NCBI RefSeq assembly: GCF_000732605.1
Contig: NZ_JPME01000012.1
Span: 124,001 to 188,000 of the forward strand
Direction of reading: 5' to 3'
DNA: 64,000 nt
From: Lacrimispora celerecrescens
GTDB lineage: Bacteria > Bacillota > Clostridia > Lachnospirales > Lachnospiraceae
In this document: in pieces, positions 47,020 through 55,148 of the stretch
Numbering within the stretch: the first letter of the stretch is position 1
Layout: every line of letters begins with the position of its first letter
Translations under genes and position numbers: made by a program
Notes under the pieces: model-generated
Databases searched by the model: none
The model's input: the letters and a program-made list of their open reading frames with translations, nothing else
What the model was told of the DNA's origin: nothing

Positions 47020-48096
47020 ATGAGAAAAGTAACGGCAGTTTTGTTGGCAGCGGCTATGGCAGTTGCCGGTCTGACCGGCTGTGGAAGCCAGTCAAGCAGC
47101 ACGCCTGCAACCACCGCAGCGGCAGAATCCAGCAAAGGGGCGGACACCGATAAGGCAGAGTCAAAAGACTCAGCTAAGGGTGATACAGCAAAAGAGAAAA
47201 CCATTTACGTAATTGTAAAGGTTCTGGGAAATCAGTACTGGAGCGTGCTTCAGGCTGGAGCAGAACAGGCTGGCAAGGAACTGGGCTGTAACGTAGTCGT
47301 AGTAGGAACCGCTCTGGAGTCAGATATCGAAGGCCAGCTTACCCTGCTGCAGAATGCAGTATCCGCACAAGCAGATGGAATCGTTATTGCACCTTTAGAC
47401 AGTGTATCTCTTGACGCACCGATAACAGAAGCGTATAATTCAGGTATACCGGTTGTTCTGGTAGATACAGTAATCAAGAGCGAGAACTACAGCGCAGCTC
47501 TTTTAACCAACAACGTGGAAGCAGGAAAGGTTGCTGCTGAGGAAATGCTCCGCAGACTGAAAGACAAGGGAGTTTCTGAAACAGAAGATGCTCAGATCGC
47601 CATTCAGGTAGGTTCTACCGGATCTCAGACCATCAATGACCGCGTAAAGGGCTTTAATGAGTACTGGCAGGAAAATGCTCCTGAAAAATGGCAGGTATTA
47701 AACAACGATATTAAGGTAAACGATGGAGATATCAGCAAGGCAGTAGGTTTCTGTCAGGACTTTATCACCACATATCCAAACTTAAAGGCAGTGTTTGGTC
47801 CTAACAACGGATCTACCGTAGGATTTGTAACTGGTCTTACTGAAACTGGACGCACCGACATTTCCATGGTAGGATTTGATTTCTCAGCAGAAATTGAAAC
47901 TATGATTCGCAGCGGCGAATATGATGTTTCTTCCGTGGTACAGCGCCAGTATTATATGGGATATGACGGCGTAAAAACTGCTCTTGAGATGTCCGATGGA
48001 AACACTGTAAGAGAAAAGACAATCGATACAGGTGTAATCCTGGTAACTAATGATAATGTGGATGATCCTGAGGTGCAGAGTATCATCAATCCATAA
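47020..48096 (+). CDS. Sugar-binding lipoprotein (RbsB-like)
   Basis: A 358-residue periplasmic-binding-protein-like lipoprotein with lipobox Cys21 (GLTGC) and a Ser/Ala/Lys-rich linker. The mature RbsB-type domain starts at KTIYVIVKVLGNQYWS. Conserved features include GIVIAPLDSVSLDAPI, IPVVLVDTVI and VFGPNNGSTVGFV. It captures the sugar for the preceding ATPase and permease. AGGAGG precedes the start. The ligand is not evident. Confidence 0.94.
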   Translation: MRKVTAVLLAAAMAVAGLTGCGSQSSSTPATTAAAESSKGADTDKAESKDSAKGDTAKEKTIYVIVKVLGNQYWSVLQAGAEQAGKELGCNVVVVGTALESDIEGQLTLLQNAVSAQADGIVIAPLDSVSLDAPITEAYNSGIPVVLVDTVIKSENYSAALLTNNVEAGKVAAEEMLRRLKDKGVSETEDAQIAIQVGSTGSQTINDRVKGFNEYWQENAPEKWQVLNNDIKVNDGDISKAVGFCQDFITTYPNLKAVFGPNNGSTVGFVTGLTETGRTDISMVGFDFSAEIETMIRSGEYDVSSVVQRQYYMGYDGVKTALEMSDGNTVREKTIDTGVILVTNDNVDDPEVQSIINP

Positions 48097-48117
48097 TCAA
48101 AAAATAATATAAATATC

Positions 48118-48150
48118 AAACGCTTCCTCTGTGCCCAGGGGAGGCGTTTT
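48118..48150 (+). terminator. Hairpin after the RbsB-like gene
   Basis: AAACGCTTCCT (48118-48128) pairs with GGGGAGGCGTTT (48138-48149) with one G:T. Only four T follow, so read-through into the next gene is likely. Confidence 0.55.
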
Positions 48151-48162
48151 GGGGGTAAAGGA

Positions 48163-49203
48163 ATGGACAAACGGATTGCCAAATGGGCGGCTTTGATTTT
48201 TTTTGCAATGGCTGCAGCATGCATTTTTTTCATTCTCCTGAAATCAGGAAATCTGGGGAAAGCCTTTTTTTTAAGGGGACGGAAGGAAGCGCCGGAATAT
48301 GTGTTTTCTTATGCGGATAACCAGCCGGAGGATTATCCAACAGTACAGGGAGCAAGGAAATTTGCGGAGCTGGTGCAGGAAAAAACGTCCGGAAGGATCA
48401 AGATCAATGTGTTTGCCGGCGGTGAAATGGGGAGTGAAAATGAAGTGGTGGAACAGCTTCAATACGGCGGCATTGATTTTGCCCGGGCTTCGGTCATGAT
48501 ATTAGCCGAAATAAAACCGAAGTTTAATGTCCTTCAGCTTCCTTATTTATATAGAGATGAAAAACATATGTGGAAGGTTCTTGACGGAGAGATCGGAGAG
48601 GAATTTAAGGATGAACTGGGGGAAAGCGGTTTGGTAGCCCTTTCCTGGTATGATGCAGGTGCCAGGCATTTTTACAATTCTTCCCACCCCATAAAATGCG
48701 TAGAGGATTTGAAAAAAATGCGCATTCGCGTTGCCAATTCTGATATGATGTCGGCAATGGTGGAGGCGCTTGGAGCCAGGGCGGTGCCAATGGCTTATTC
48801 CGAAGTATATGCAGCTCTGGAGACCAGCAGCATCGATGGTGCGGAAAACAACTGGCCATCCTATGAATCCATGGGTCATTATGAAGTGGCAAAATACATC
48901 ACTCTGGATGCACACACCCGGATTCCCGAGATGCAGCTTGCCTCCCAGGCCACATGGGAAAAGCTGAGTGATTCGGACAGGGAGATCATTACGGCCTGCG
49001 CAGAAGAGTCCGCCAGGTATGAAAGACAGCTATGGGAGATTCGTGAACAGAAGGTCAGGGAACAGCTGATTAAGGCCGGCTGTATCGTCACGGAACTAAG
49101 CCCCACGGAACAGGTGCGCTTTCGGGCGGCCGTCATGACGGTTTATCAAATGTTCTGCAGCAAATATATTGATGTAGTAAACCGGATCGCCCAGATACGG
49201 TGA
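48163..49203 (+). CDS. DctP-like TRAP substrate-binding protein (orphan)
   Basis: A 346-residue extracellular binding protein anchored by an N-terminal span (about residues 9-26). The DctP-family domain follows: AGGEMGSENEVVEQLQYGGI, the substrate-arginine segment MRIRVANSDMM, and SIDGAENNWPSY. No TRAP permease genes (DctQ/DctM) are present, so it cannot import by itself. Located directly after a two-component system and CUT2 importer, it may be an extracellular sensor that presents a ligand to the YesM-type kinase. That role is inference. Confidence 0.85.
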   Translation: MDKRIAKWAALIFFAMAAACIFFILLKSGNLGKAFFLRGRKEAPEYVFSYADNQPEDYPTVQGARKFAELVQEKTSGRIKINVFAGGEMGSENEVVEQLQYGGIDFARASVMILAEIKPKFNVLQLPYLYRDEKHMWKVLDGEIGEEFKDELGESGLVALSWYDAGARHFYNSSHPIKCVEDLKKMRIRVANSDMMSAMVEALGARAVPMAYSEVYAALETSSIDGAENNWPSYESMGHYEVAKYITLDAHTRIPEMQLASQATWEKLSDSDREIITACAEESARYERQLWEIREQKVREQLIKAGCIVTELSPTEQVRFRAAVMTVYQMFCSKYIDVVNRIAQIR

Positions 49204-49219
49204 TGAATGAATTTTAACG

Positions 49220-49259
49220 GATGCTTTCAATGGAAATAACTTGAAGCATCTGTTTTTTT
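49220..49259 (+). terminator. Intrinsic terminator after the DctP-like gene
   Basis: GATGCTTTCAA pairs with TTGAAGCATC around a 10-base loop, followed by seven T. Confidence 0.85.
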
Positions 49260-49296
49260 ATTTCTTATGGGAGTAGAATAAAAATTTCAATAGGTG

Positions 49297-49346
49297 TTGA
49301 CAAGTAATATTATATGGCATATAATATTATTATACGACGTATAATA
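49297..49346 (+). promoter_or_regulatory. Consensus promoter covered by two palindromic operators
   Basis: TTGACA (49297-49302), 17 bases, TATAAT (49320-49325). A perfect palindrome, TAATATTATATG and its complement around one G (49305-49329), covers the spacer and -10. A second, ATTATAC-GAC-GTATAAT (49328-49346), covers the start site. A strong promoter overlaid by operators suggests tight repression, most simply by the PadR protein encoded in this operon. Confidence 0.75.
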
Positions 49347-49404
49347 TAGATAAAAAAATAATATTATATATCAGTTCAAATAGAAGAAAGGAAGGTGGGC
49401 AATC

Positions 49405-49653
49405 GTGGAACCAAAACGTTTGTACCGGTCTGTAAAGAACAGAGTCCTTTGCGGTGTATGCGGCGGTATTGGAGAATATTTTCAGGTAGATCCTGTTATG
49501 ATCAGGTTGATATGGGTTCTTCTGATGTTTCTTCAGTCATGGCGCCATTTGTTCCGTTCGTTCATGGGATTTTCTCTGGTGGGAGGAAGCCTGGTACTTT
49601 ACATCATCGCTGCGGTTATCATACCCCAGGCGCCAAAGGATGAAACAAGATAG
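49405..49653 (+). CDS. PspC-domain membrane protein 1
   Basis: An 82-residue protein with the PspC fold: [27 protein letters not shown], a first hydrophobic helix and a second near residues 58-73 ending in IIPQAP. PspC proteins sit in the inner membrane and take part in envelope-stress signalling. The start is GTG 49405 behind GGAAGGTGG. It is the first gene of the PadR operon and has a shorter relative after DUF4097. Confidence 0.85.
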   Translation: MEPKRLYRSVKNRVLCGVCGGIGEYFQVDPVMIRLIWVLLMFLQSWRHLFRSFMGFSLVGGSLVLYIIAAVIIPQAPKDETR

Positions 49654-49681
49654 TGGCAAAAATTAGGATAGGAGTGGGCAC

Positions 49682-50002
49682 ATGGTTTTTAACACAGGAG
49701 CAGCATTATTGGACGCCATTGTCCTTGCAATAGTGTCGAGGGATCAGGAGGGTACCTATGGTTATAAAATCACACAGGATGTGAGGAATGTCATTGAGAT
49801 TTCAGAATCAACCCTTTATCCGGTACTCCGAAGATTGCAGAAGGAAGAGTGTCTGGAGGTTTATGATCTGGCATTTGACGGAAGAAACCGAAGATATTAT
49901 AAGATTACGGAAAAAGGAAGGGTTCAATTGAATCTCTATAAAGGTGAGTGGGTAGGCTACTCCCAGAAAATATCCCGGATTTTTGAGGAGGCACATATAT
50001 GA
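49682..50002 (+). CDS. PadR-family transcriptional regulator
   Basis: A 106-residue winged-helix repressor. It has the family pattern YGYKITQDVRNVIEISESTLYPVLRRLQKE and a wing with DGRNRRYYKITEKGR. The C-terminal dimerisation helix is short. PadR genes followed by DUF1700 and DUF4097 genes form a common Firmicutes module. It likely represses its own operon through the palindromes at 49305-49346. It overlaps the DUF1700 start by 4 bases. Confidence 0.9.
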   Translation: MVFNTGAALLDAIVLAIVSRDQEGTYGYKITQDVRNVIEISESTLYPVLRRLQKEECLEVYDLAFDGRNRRYYKITEKGRVQLNLYKGEWVGYSQKISRIFEEAHI

Positions 50003-50741
50003 GCAGGGATGAGTTTATGAGAGAGCTGGAATATCTGCTGTCGGATATTCCAGATGATGAAAAGGCGGATGCCATTGAATATTACAGGGATTATCTGGAA
50101 GAAGCGGGGCCGGAAAATGAGGAAAAGGTAATCGGTGAGTTTGTAAGCCCTGAGCGGATCGCAGCGATTATCCGCTCGGATATTTCCGGGAATTTGGATG
50201 ACGGTGGAGAATTTACGGAGACTGGCTATCGGGATGAACGGTTTAAAGATCCAAATTACCAGATGGCAAAGCGATATGATCTTCCGGAGGTATCCGAAGA
50301 ACCTCAATACAGTTACGAAGATCAGGAGAAAAAACATAACAGGCGAAGAAAAGGCATGGATGGAAACCGTACCGTGAAAACTGTTTTATGGATCATTTTA
50401 ATTATTGCGGCTTCGCCTATCCTTATGGGAATCGGAGGAGGTATTGTAGGCTTGTTAGGAGGTGTTTTGGGATGCCTTGTGGCAGCAGTTGTTGGAGTCG
50501 GTGCGCTGACCTTTGCCCTTTTGGCGGCCGGGGTCGGTATGGTTTTGGGCAGTGTTGTCTCCATGGTGATTCATCCCTTAAGCGGAGCCCTGCTTTTAGG
50601 CTGGGAATCCTGTTTCTTGGTATAGGAATGATCGCCCTGGCTCTCTGCGGTGCATTTTATGGTACCTTTCTTCCATTTCTTTTCAGAAGCTTTGTGAACG
50701 TCCTTAGCAGGTTATTTCATGGAAGGAGAAGCCGCTTATGA
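49999..50741 (+). CDS. DUF1700 (HAAS) membrane protein, frameshifted
   Basis: The N-terminal HAAS domain (SRDEFMRELEYLLSDIPDDEKADAIEYY) is followed by a charged linker and then Gly-rich membrane helices. As written the frame ends at 50625. From about 50601 the hydrophobic protein continues in another frame as LGILFLGIGMIALALCGAFY to a stop at 50741. There it overlaps the next gene's start codon as TTATGA. One extra C in GGCTGGG restores a 247-residue protein. DUF1700 proteins partner with PadR and DUF4097 in envelope modules; their function is unclear. Confidence 0.8.
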
Positions 50742-51645
50742 AAAGATTTATAAAGATATGTTTAATTGCAGGAAGTGTCTGCGCCTAATTGGCGGGGGAA
50801 TTTCAGCCGTAGCGGCTGTGTTGGGAGGAAATCTACGGGAAATCGTACCTCAAAGAGCTCTTGAGTGGAGAAGGGAAATTTCAGGCGTCACCCTGGATGG
50901 TTTCTGGGATGAGGTAAATTTTGAGAGTTTTGATCTTACTATTCCAGAGGTTTTTAATATAGGAGAAAAAGGGCAGGAAATATTTTCTTCTTCGAAAGTT
51001 AAAAAAATGGATATAGTAATACGTACAGGAAACGTGGTTTTTGTGGAAGATCCCCAGGGTAATGAGGTTAAGATTTTCTGCAACAGGGACCAATCCTGTT
51101 ATACTCTGTACGCAGAAAATGGCGATTTGGAGCTTCAGGAATATGATGGCTGGAAAAGAAAGGATGGCCCGGAGCTGCTTTTTACGGTCCAGGTGCCAAA
51201 GAATTACCGATTTTCTGAAGTTGACTTGCAATCAGTACATTCAAGCCGTTTTTCAGGAAATGAGGATTCCGGCCCGGCTATGATGTCTCAGGCTCTTTCT
51301 GCAGATGAACTGACAATTGAAACAAAGGCCGGCGCCATAAAAATCAATGGCGGCAGCGTGGGAAATCTTCATGTGAAAAGCAGTGCAGGCGCTGTAGATT
51401 TTTCCGGAAGAACGACCGGAGACATTGAGGCAGAATGCCAGGTCGGTGCCATAAGGCTTGAACTTGCCGGGAAAAAGGAAGATTACAATTATGATATCCA
51501 GTGCAAGATGGGAGCCATAAAGATCGGTGATGAAGGAAATGCGGCCCTAAAGGGAAAGAAACAGACGGATAACGGGGCTGGAAAAGATATGGATTTAGAA
51601 TGCACGACTGGAGCGATCCAGGTGGATTTTATGAATGAATTATAA
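50738..51645 (+). CDS. DUF4097-family envelope protein, frameshifted in the signal segment
   Basis: ATG 50738 behind AAGGAG opens MKRFIKICLIAGSVCA, a membrane or signal segment, but then meets TAA at 50786. One base further the expected LIGGGISAVAAVLGG continues in the +2 frame and runs to 51645. One extra C in GCGCCTAATT restores about 302 residues. The mature part is a beta-helix-like DUF4097 domain with repeated turns such as ELTIETKAGAIKI, LHVKSSAGAVDF, IEAECQVGAIRL and LECTTGAIQV. It is probably an extracellular adhesin-like repeat protein attached to the membrane. Confidence 0.78.
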
Positions 51646-51692
51646 TATAATTATAGTATTTATAGGTCAAAAAGCAGAAAGGAGATAAACAA

Positions 51693-51881
51693 ATGGAAGA
51701 TAATCAGAAGAAACTATACCGTTCCGATACAGACAAAATGCTTTGTGGGGTATGCGGCGGAATTGCAGAATATTTTAACGTGGATTCTACCCTCATCCGG
51801 CTTTTGTGGGCAGTGCTGGCCTGCACAGGCACAGGAATTGTGGCCTATTTTATTGCGGCCATCATTATCCCCAGAAGATAA
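51693..51881 (+). CDS. PspC-domain membrane protein 2
   Basis: A 62-residue minimal PspC protein: [33 protein letters not shown] followed by a hydrophobic helix to IIIPRR. It is about 50 percent identical by eye to the first PspC protein of the same module. AAAGGAGA precedes the start. An AT-rich palindrome (TATAAT-ATA-ATTATA, 51641-51655) lies just upstream and may be an operator or a second promoter. Confidence 0.85.
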   Translation: MEDNQKKLYRSDTDKMLCGVCGGIAEYFNVDSTLIRLLWAVLACTGTGIVAYFIAAIIIPRR

Positions 51882-51906
51882 AAGGGCTTTGTAAAAGCCG
51901 GAGACG

Positions 51907-51957
51907 AAAAAAGCAGGCTGCTGCGGACCAGAGTTCCGCCACGGCCTGCTTTTTTTA
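51907..51957 (+). terminator. Intrinsic terminator of the PadR module
   Basis: AAAAAGCAGGC (51907-51917) pairs with GCCTGCTTTTT (from 51944). A secondary stem (TGCGGA/TCCGCCA) lies in the loop. Confidence 0.85.
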
Positions 51958-51999
51958 AAATACTGGAAAAAATTTACGTTTAATTCTCCTGGTAGGGGG

Positions 52000-52005
52000 C
52001 ATACT
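52000..52005 (+). promoter_or_regulatory. Possible sigma-G -10 element
   Basis: CATACT about 34 bases before the spore-protein gene matches the forespore sigma-G -10 pattern; the -35 match is poor. Confidence 0.3.
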
Positions 52006-52038
52006 CTCTTTAGATTTAAGAAAAGGAGATTTGAAACT

Positions 52039-52260
52039 ATGTCAAAGGGAAAGAAAAACGAACCATTTGATCCTCGTAATATGAAGCCAGAGGAAATACT
52101 TAAATTTGAAATTGCTACAGAGCTTGGCCTTGGTGATAAGGTGATAGAGAGCGGCTGGCGCAGTCTGAGTGCTAAGGAAAGCGGCCGGATCGGAGGCTTG
52201 ATTACAAAAAGAAAAAGAGAAATGAAAAATGAAGCTCTGTTAAAGGGTGAAGAAGTATAA
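52039..52260 (+). CDS. Alpha/beta-type small acid-soluble spore protein
   Basis: A 73-residue protein that fits the SASP alpha/beta family, which coats and protects spore DNA. Matching segments are LKFEIATELGLGDKV near residue 20 (the EIAxELG block containing the germination-protease site region) and SAKESGRIGGLITKRKREM near residue 44. It has a basic N-terminus and no cysteine. AAAAGGAG lies upstream. It implies that the organism forms spores. It is more divergent than the major SASPs. Confidence 0.8.
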   Translation: MSKGKKNEPFDPRNMKPEEILKFEIATELGLGDKVIESGWRSLSAKESGRIGGLITKRKREMKNEALLKGEEV

Positions 52261-52261
52261 A

Positions 52262-52420
52262 AAATACCCTGCGAGTATCCCTTGATGTCCGTAAAGCATG
52301 GGCAGAAGAAGAAAACTGAGGAATTTTCTTGCACCGTAAGGGAATATATTTTATAATGGACCTCAAAGAGGAAATATCCTGCGGGTATCCCTTTACGTCC
52401 GGTAAAGCGGGACAGGCTCT
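52262..52420 (+). repeat. Imperfect direct repeat around the cobalamin operon promoter
   Basis: Copy A from 52262 and copy B from 52372, exactly 110 bases apart, share about 27 of their first 30 bases (AAATA-CCTGCG-GTATCCCTT-A-GTCC) and then GTAAAGC. The operon promoter lies between them, so only copy B is in the leader. No cobalamin-riboswitch core sequence was found in either copy. Confidence 0.55.
52329..52357 (+). promoter_or_regulatory. Promoter of the cobalamin operon
   Basis: TTGCAC (52329-52334), 17 bases, TATAAT (52352-52357), giving a leader of about 145 bases to cbiD. Confidence 0.7.
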
Positions 52421-52506
52421 GCGCAGAAAGCATTGGCGGGAAAGAGGAGATACGTTTCGGATATTCCGTGATGCCTGGAAAGAATGGGCAGGAAAGATGC
52501 AGGACG

Positions 52507-53700
52507 ATGGAAAAACAGGAATTAAGAAGCGGATTCACGACTGGAACCTGTGCCGCTGTTGCCTCCAAGGCAGCGGCGGTCATGCTGTTAACCGGGTGTG
52601 AATTACAGCACATGAAACTTATGACGCCAAAAGGAAGGTCGGCTGATCTTCCTCTTTTTCATGTTGTCTTAAGCCAGGAAAAGGCGGTATGCGCTGTAAT
52701 AAAGGATGCAGGGGATGACCCGGATGTAACGCATCAGGCCATGGTGTTTGCAAGCGTTACATATACTGATGTTAAAGAAGAGGGGGAGGCCGCAGGAATT
52801 TATCGCAGAGAAGGAGAGGATGGGAAAGCCCCTCTTTTTCTCACTGCAGGAGAAGGGATCGGTTGGGTGACAAAACCGGGACTATCCTGTCCCGTGGGCA
52901 TGCCGGCCATTAATCCTGTTCCCCGTGACATGATATTCCAAGGAGTGGAGGACGCCAGAAGGGAAGCGGGCTTTGATAGTTCCTTAACAATCACCGTCTG
53001 GATGCCGGAAGGAAAAAAACTGGCGGAAAAAACCTTTAATTCCAGGCTGGGAATTGTAGGCGGGCTTTCCATACTTGGAACAACAGGAATTGTAAAGCCC
53101 ATGAGTGAAGAGGCGCTGATTGCTACCATACGGCTGGAATTACATATGAAGGCAGTGGCTGGAATGAAGCGGGTGATCCTTATTCCGGGAAATTATGGAG
53201 AAGCGTTTATACAGGAAACACTTGGCCTTGACTTAAAAAACGGGGTGATCTGCAGCAATTTTATCGGGGAAGCTTTACAATCGGCTGGCGAGGAGGGATT
53301 TCACCAGATCCTGTTTGCAGGACATATTGGGAAGCTTATTAAGACTGCAGGAGGTGTGCCCAATACCCATTCCAAATATGGGGACCGCCGTATGGAAATA
53401 TTGTGGGACTGTACTGCCCCTTTCTCAGAGGGCAGGGACGGATTAAAAGATGAGATTATGGCAGCCAATACCATGGAGGAGGCTGCGGGAATCCTGAAAA
53501 GCTTTGGGATTTTAGAGCCTGTTATGGAAGAGGCTGTGGACAGGATCCAGAGATACATGTCTCTCTGGTCCGGGGGGAGAACGGTGGAAGTGGTGACATT
53601 TTCCACGATGTACGGTATACTGGGAATGAGCCGGGGAGCAAAGGAACTTATCGGGTTGCTTTCCGGGGAAGCACCAGGACGGAACGAACAGGAGGAATAA
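52507..53700 (+). CDS. cbiD: Cobalt-precorrin-5B C1-methyltransferase
   Basis: A 397-residue enzyme of the anaerobic cobalamin pathway that methylates C1 of cobalt-precorrin-5B with SAM. The N-terminal LRSGFTTGTCAAVASKAA and the later TGIVKPMSEEAL are family signatures. CbiD is found only in the oxygen-independent route. The ATG at 52507 is chosen because homologues begin at this point; the AGGAAAG site is about 10 bases upstream. First gene of a ten-gene operon; the next starts 3 bases after its stop. Confidence 0.95.
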   Translation: MEKQELRSGFTTGTCAAVASKAAAVMLLTGCELQHMKLMTPKGRSADLPLFHVVLSQEKAVCAVIKDAGDDPDVTHQAMVFASVTYTDVKEEGEAAGIYRREGEDGKAPLFLTAGEGIGWVTKPGLSCPVGMPAINPVPRDMIFQGVEDARREAGFDSSLTITVWMPEGKKLAEKTFNSRLGIVGGLSILGTTGIVKPMSEEALIATIRLELHMKAVAGMKRVILIPGNYGEAFIQETLGLDLKNGVICSNFIGEALQSAGEEGFHQILFAGHIGKLIKTAGGVPNTHSKYGDRRMEILWDCTAPFSEGRDGLKDEIMAANTMEEAAGILKSFGILEPVMEEAVDRIQRYMSLWSGGRTVEVVTFSTMYGILGMSRGAKELIGLLSGEAPGRNEQEE

Positions 53701-53703
53701 ACG

Positions 53704-54381
53704 ATGGCTGGAATCATGTACGGGATCGGCGTAGGGCCGGGAGATCCGGAGCTTATGACATTAAAGGCGGTTAAACGGATCAGGGAATTAAAGGTCATTG
53801 CCATTCCCCATAAAAATAAAGAACAGTGTACGGCATATCAGATCGCCAGGCAGGCAGTGCCGGAAATAGAAGAAAAGGAATGCCTTCATCTGCACATGCC
53901 CATGACGAAAGATGAAAATATACTTAAGGAAAGCCATGATCAGGCAGCTAGGACGGTAATGGAGTATTTAGACAGGGGCGTGGATGTGGGATTTATTACC
54001 CTTGGGGATGTAAGTATTTATTCCACCTTCAACTATCTGATGGAACGGCTATGGACAGAAGGGTATGATACCCGCTTAGAAAGCGGAATTCCATCCTTTT
54101 GCGCTGCGGCGGCAAGGCTTGGAATCTCTCTTGTATCAGGCGCAGAGGAGCTTCATATCATACCGGCCTCTTACCAGGTGAGGGATGCCTTAAAGCTTCC
54201 TGGTGTAAAGGTGCTTATGAAGGCCGGCAGACAGATGGAAGCGGTAAAAAGAGAACTGAAAGACTGTGGAGCCAGCGCTATGATGGTAGAAAACTGCGGA
54301 ATGCCGGATGAAAGGATCTATGGATCCCTGGATGAGATTCCGGAAGATGCCGGCTATTATTCTTTGATGATTGTGAGGTAA
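53704..54381 (+). CDS. cbiL: Cobalt-precorrin-2 C20-methyltransferase
   Basis: A 225-residue SAM-dependent tetrapyrrole methylase acting at C20 of the corrin precursor. The signature GIGVGPGDPELMTLKAVKRI is at residues 6-25, and FITLGDVSIYSTFNYL near 98 is the typical substrate-binding block of CobI/CbiL. It lies between cbiD and cbiF with gaps of 2-3 bases. Confidence 0.93.
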   Translation: MAGIMYGIGVGPGDPELMTLKAVKRIRELKVIAIPHKNKEQCTAYQIARQAVPEIEEKECLHLHMPMTKDENILKESHDQAARTVMEYLDRGVDVGFITLGDVSIYSTFNYLMERLWTEGYDTRLESGIPSFCAAAARLGISLVSGAEELHIIPASYQVRDALKLPGVKVLMKAGRQMEAVKRELKDCGASAMMVENCGMPDERIYGSLDEIPEDAGYYSLMIVR

Positions 54382-54383
54382 TT

Positions 54384-55148
54384 ATGGTACATATCGTAGG
54401 AGCAGGTCCGGGAGCGCCGGACTTAATTACAGTGAGAGGCAAGGAGTTGCTTGAGAGGGCGGATGTGATCATTTACGCAGGCTCTTTGGTAAACCCAGCC
54501 CTTTTGGATTACAGAAAGGCCCAGTGTCAGGTCTATGACAGTGCCAAAATGACCCTTGAGGAAGTGATTGCGGTTATGGCGGAGGCGGAGCTTAAAGGAA
54601 AGATGACGGTAAGGCTCCATACCGGTGATCCCTGTATTTATGGAGCAATCAGAGAGCAGATGGATGAACTGGAGGTAAGAGGGATTCCTTATGACGTATG
54701 TCCGGGTGTCAGCTCTTTTTGCGGTGCGGCTTCAGCCCTTAAAATGGAATATACCCTTCCTCAAGTAACCCAAAGTGTGATCATTACCCGTATGGCAGGA
54801 AGGACACCGGTGCCGGATCGGGAATCCATCGCTTCCTTTGCGGCACATGGCGCAACTATGGTCATCTTTTTAAGTACCGGTATGCTGGATAAGCTGTCGG
54901 AGGAGTTGATAAAAGGCGGTTATCTTCCGAATACTCCTGCCGCGATTGTCTATAAGGCAACCTGGGAGGACGAGAAGACCATAAACTGTACGGTGGAAAG
55001 TTTAGGTGCTAGTGCCAGACGGGAAAATATAAAGAAGACAGCCCTGATTCTTGTGGGCAATGCGGTGGCTCAGAACGGCTACGAACGTTCCAAGCTTTAT
55101 GATCCGGTTTTTAGTACGGAATACCGGAAGGGAACGGGGGAAGAATGA
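54384..55148 (+). CDS. cbiF: Cobalt-precorrin-4 C11-methyltransferase
   Basis: A 254-residue SAM-dependent methylase (CobM/CbiF). It has VGAGPGAPDLITVRGKELL at the N-terminus, DVIIYAGSLVNP, and LHTGDPCIYGAIREQM near residue 75, as in the C11 enzymes. The 3' end overlaps cbiG by 4 bases. Confidence 0.94.
   Translation: MVHIVGAGPGAPDLITVRGKELLERADVIIYAGSLVNPALLDYRKAQCQVYDSAKMTLEEVIAVMAEAELKGKMTVRLHTGDPCIYGAIREQMDELEVRGIPYDVCPGVSSFCGAASALKMEYTLPQVTQSVIITRMAGRTPVPDRESIASFAAHGATMVIFLSTGMLDKLSEELIKGGYLPNTPAAIVYKATWEDEKTINCTVESLGASARRENIKKTALILVGNAVAQNGYERSKLYDPVFSTEYRKGTGEE

Noticed and set aside
48163-49203. Complete TRAP transporter
   Set aside because: Only the DctP-like binding protein is present; no DctQ or DctM membrane subunit is encoded nearby.
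52261-52506. Cobalamin riboswitch before cbiD
   Set aside because: No B12-box or core sequence could be recognised; it is reported only as an unexplained repeat.
52329-52601. 90-codon plus-strand frame before and into cbiD
   Set aside because: Runs through the cbi promoter and leader and overlaps cbiD in another frame; no ribosome site and no recognisable fold.
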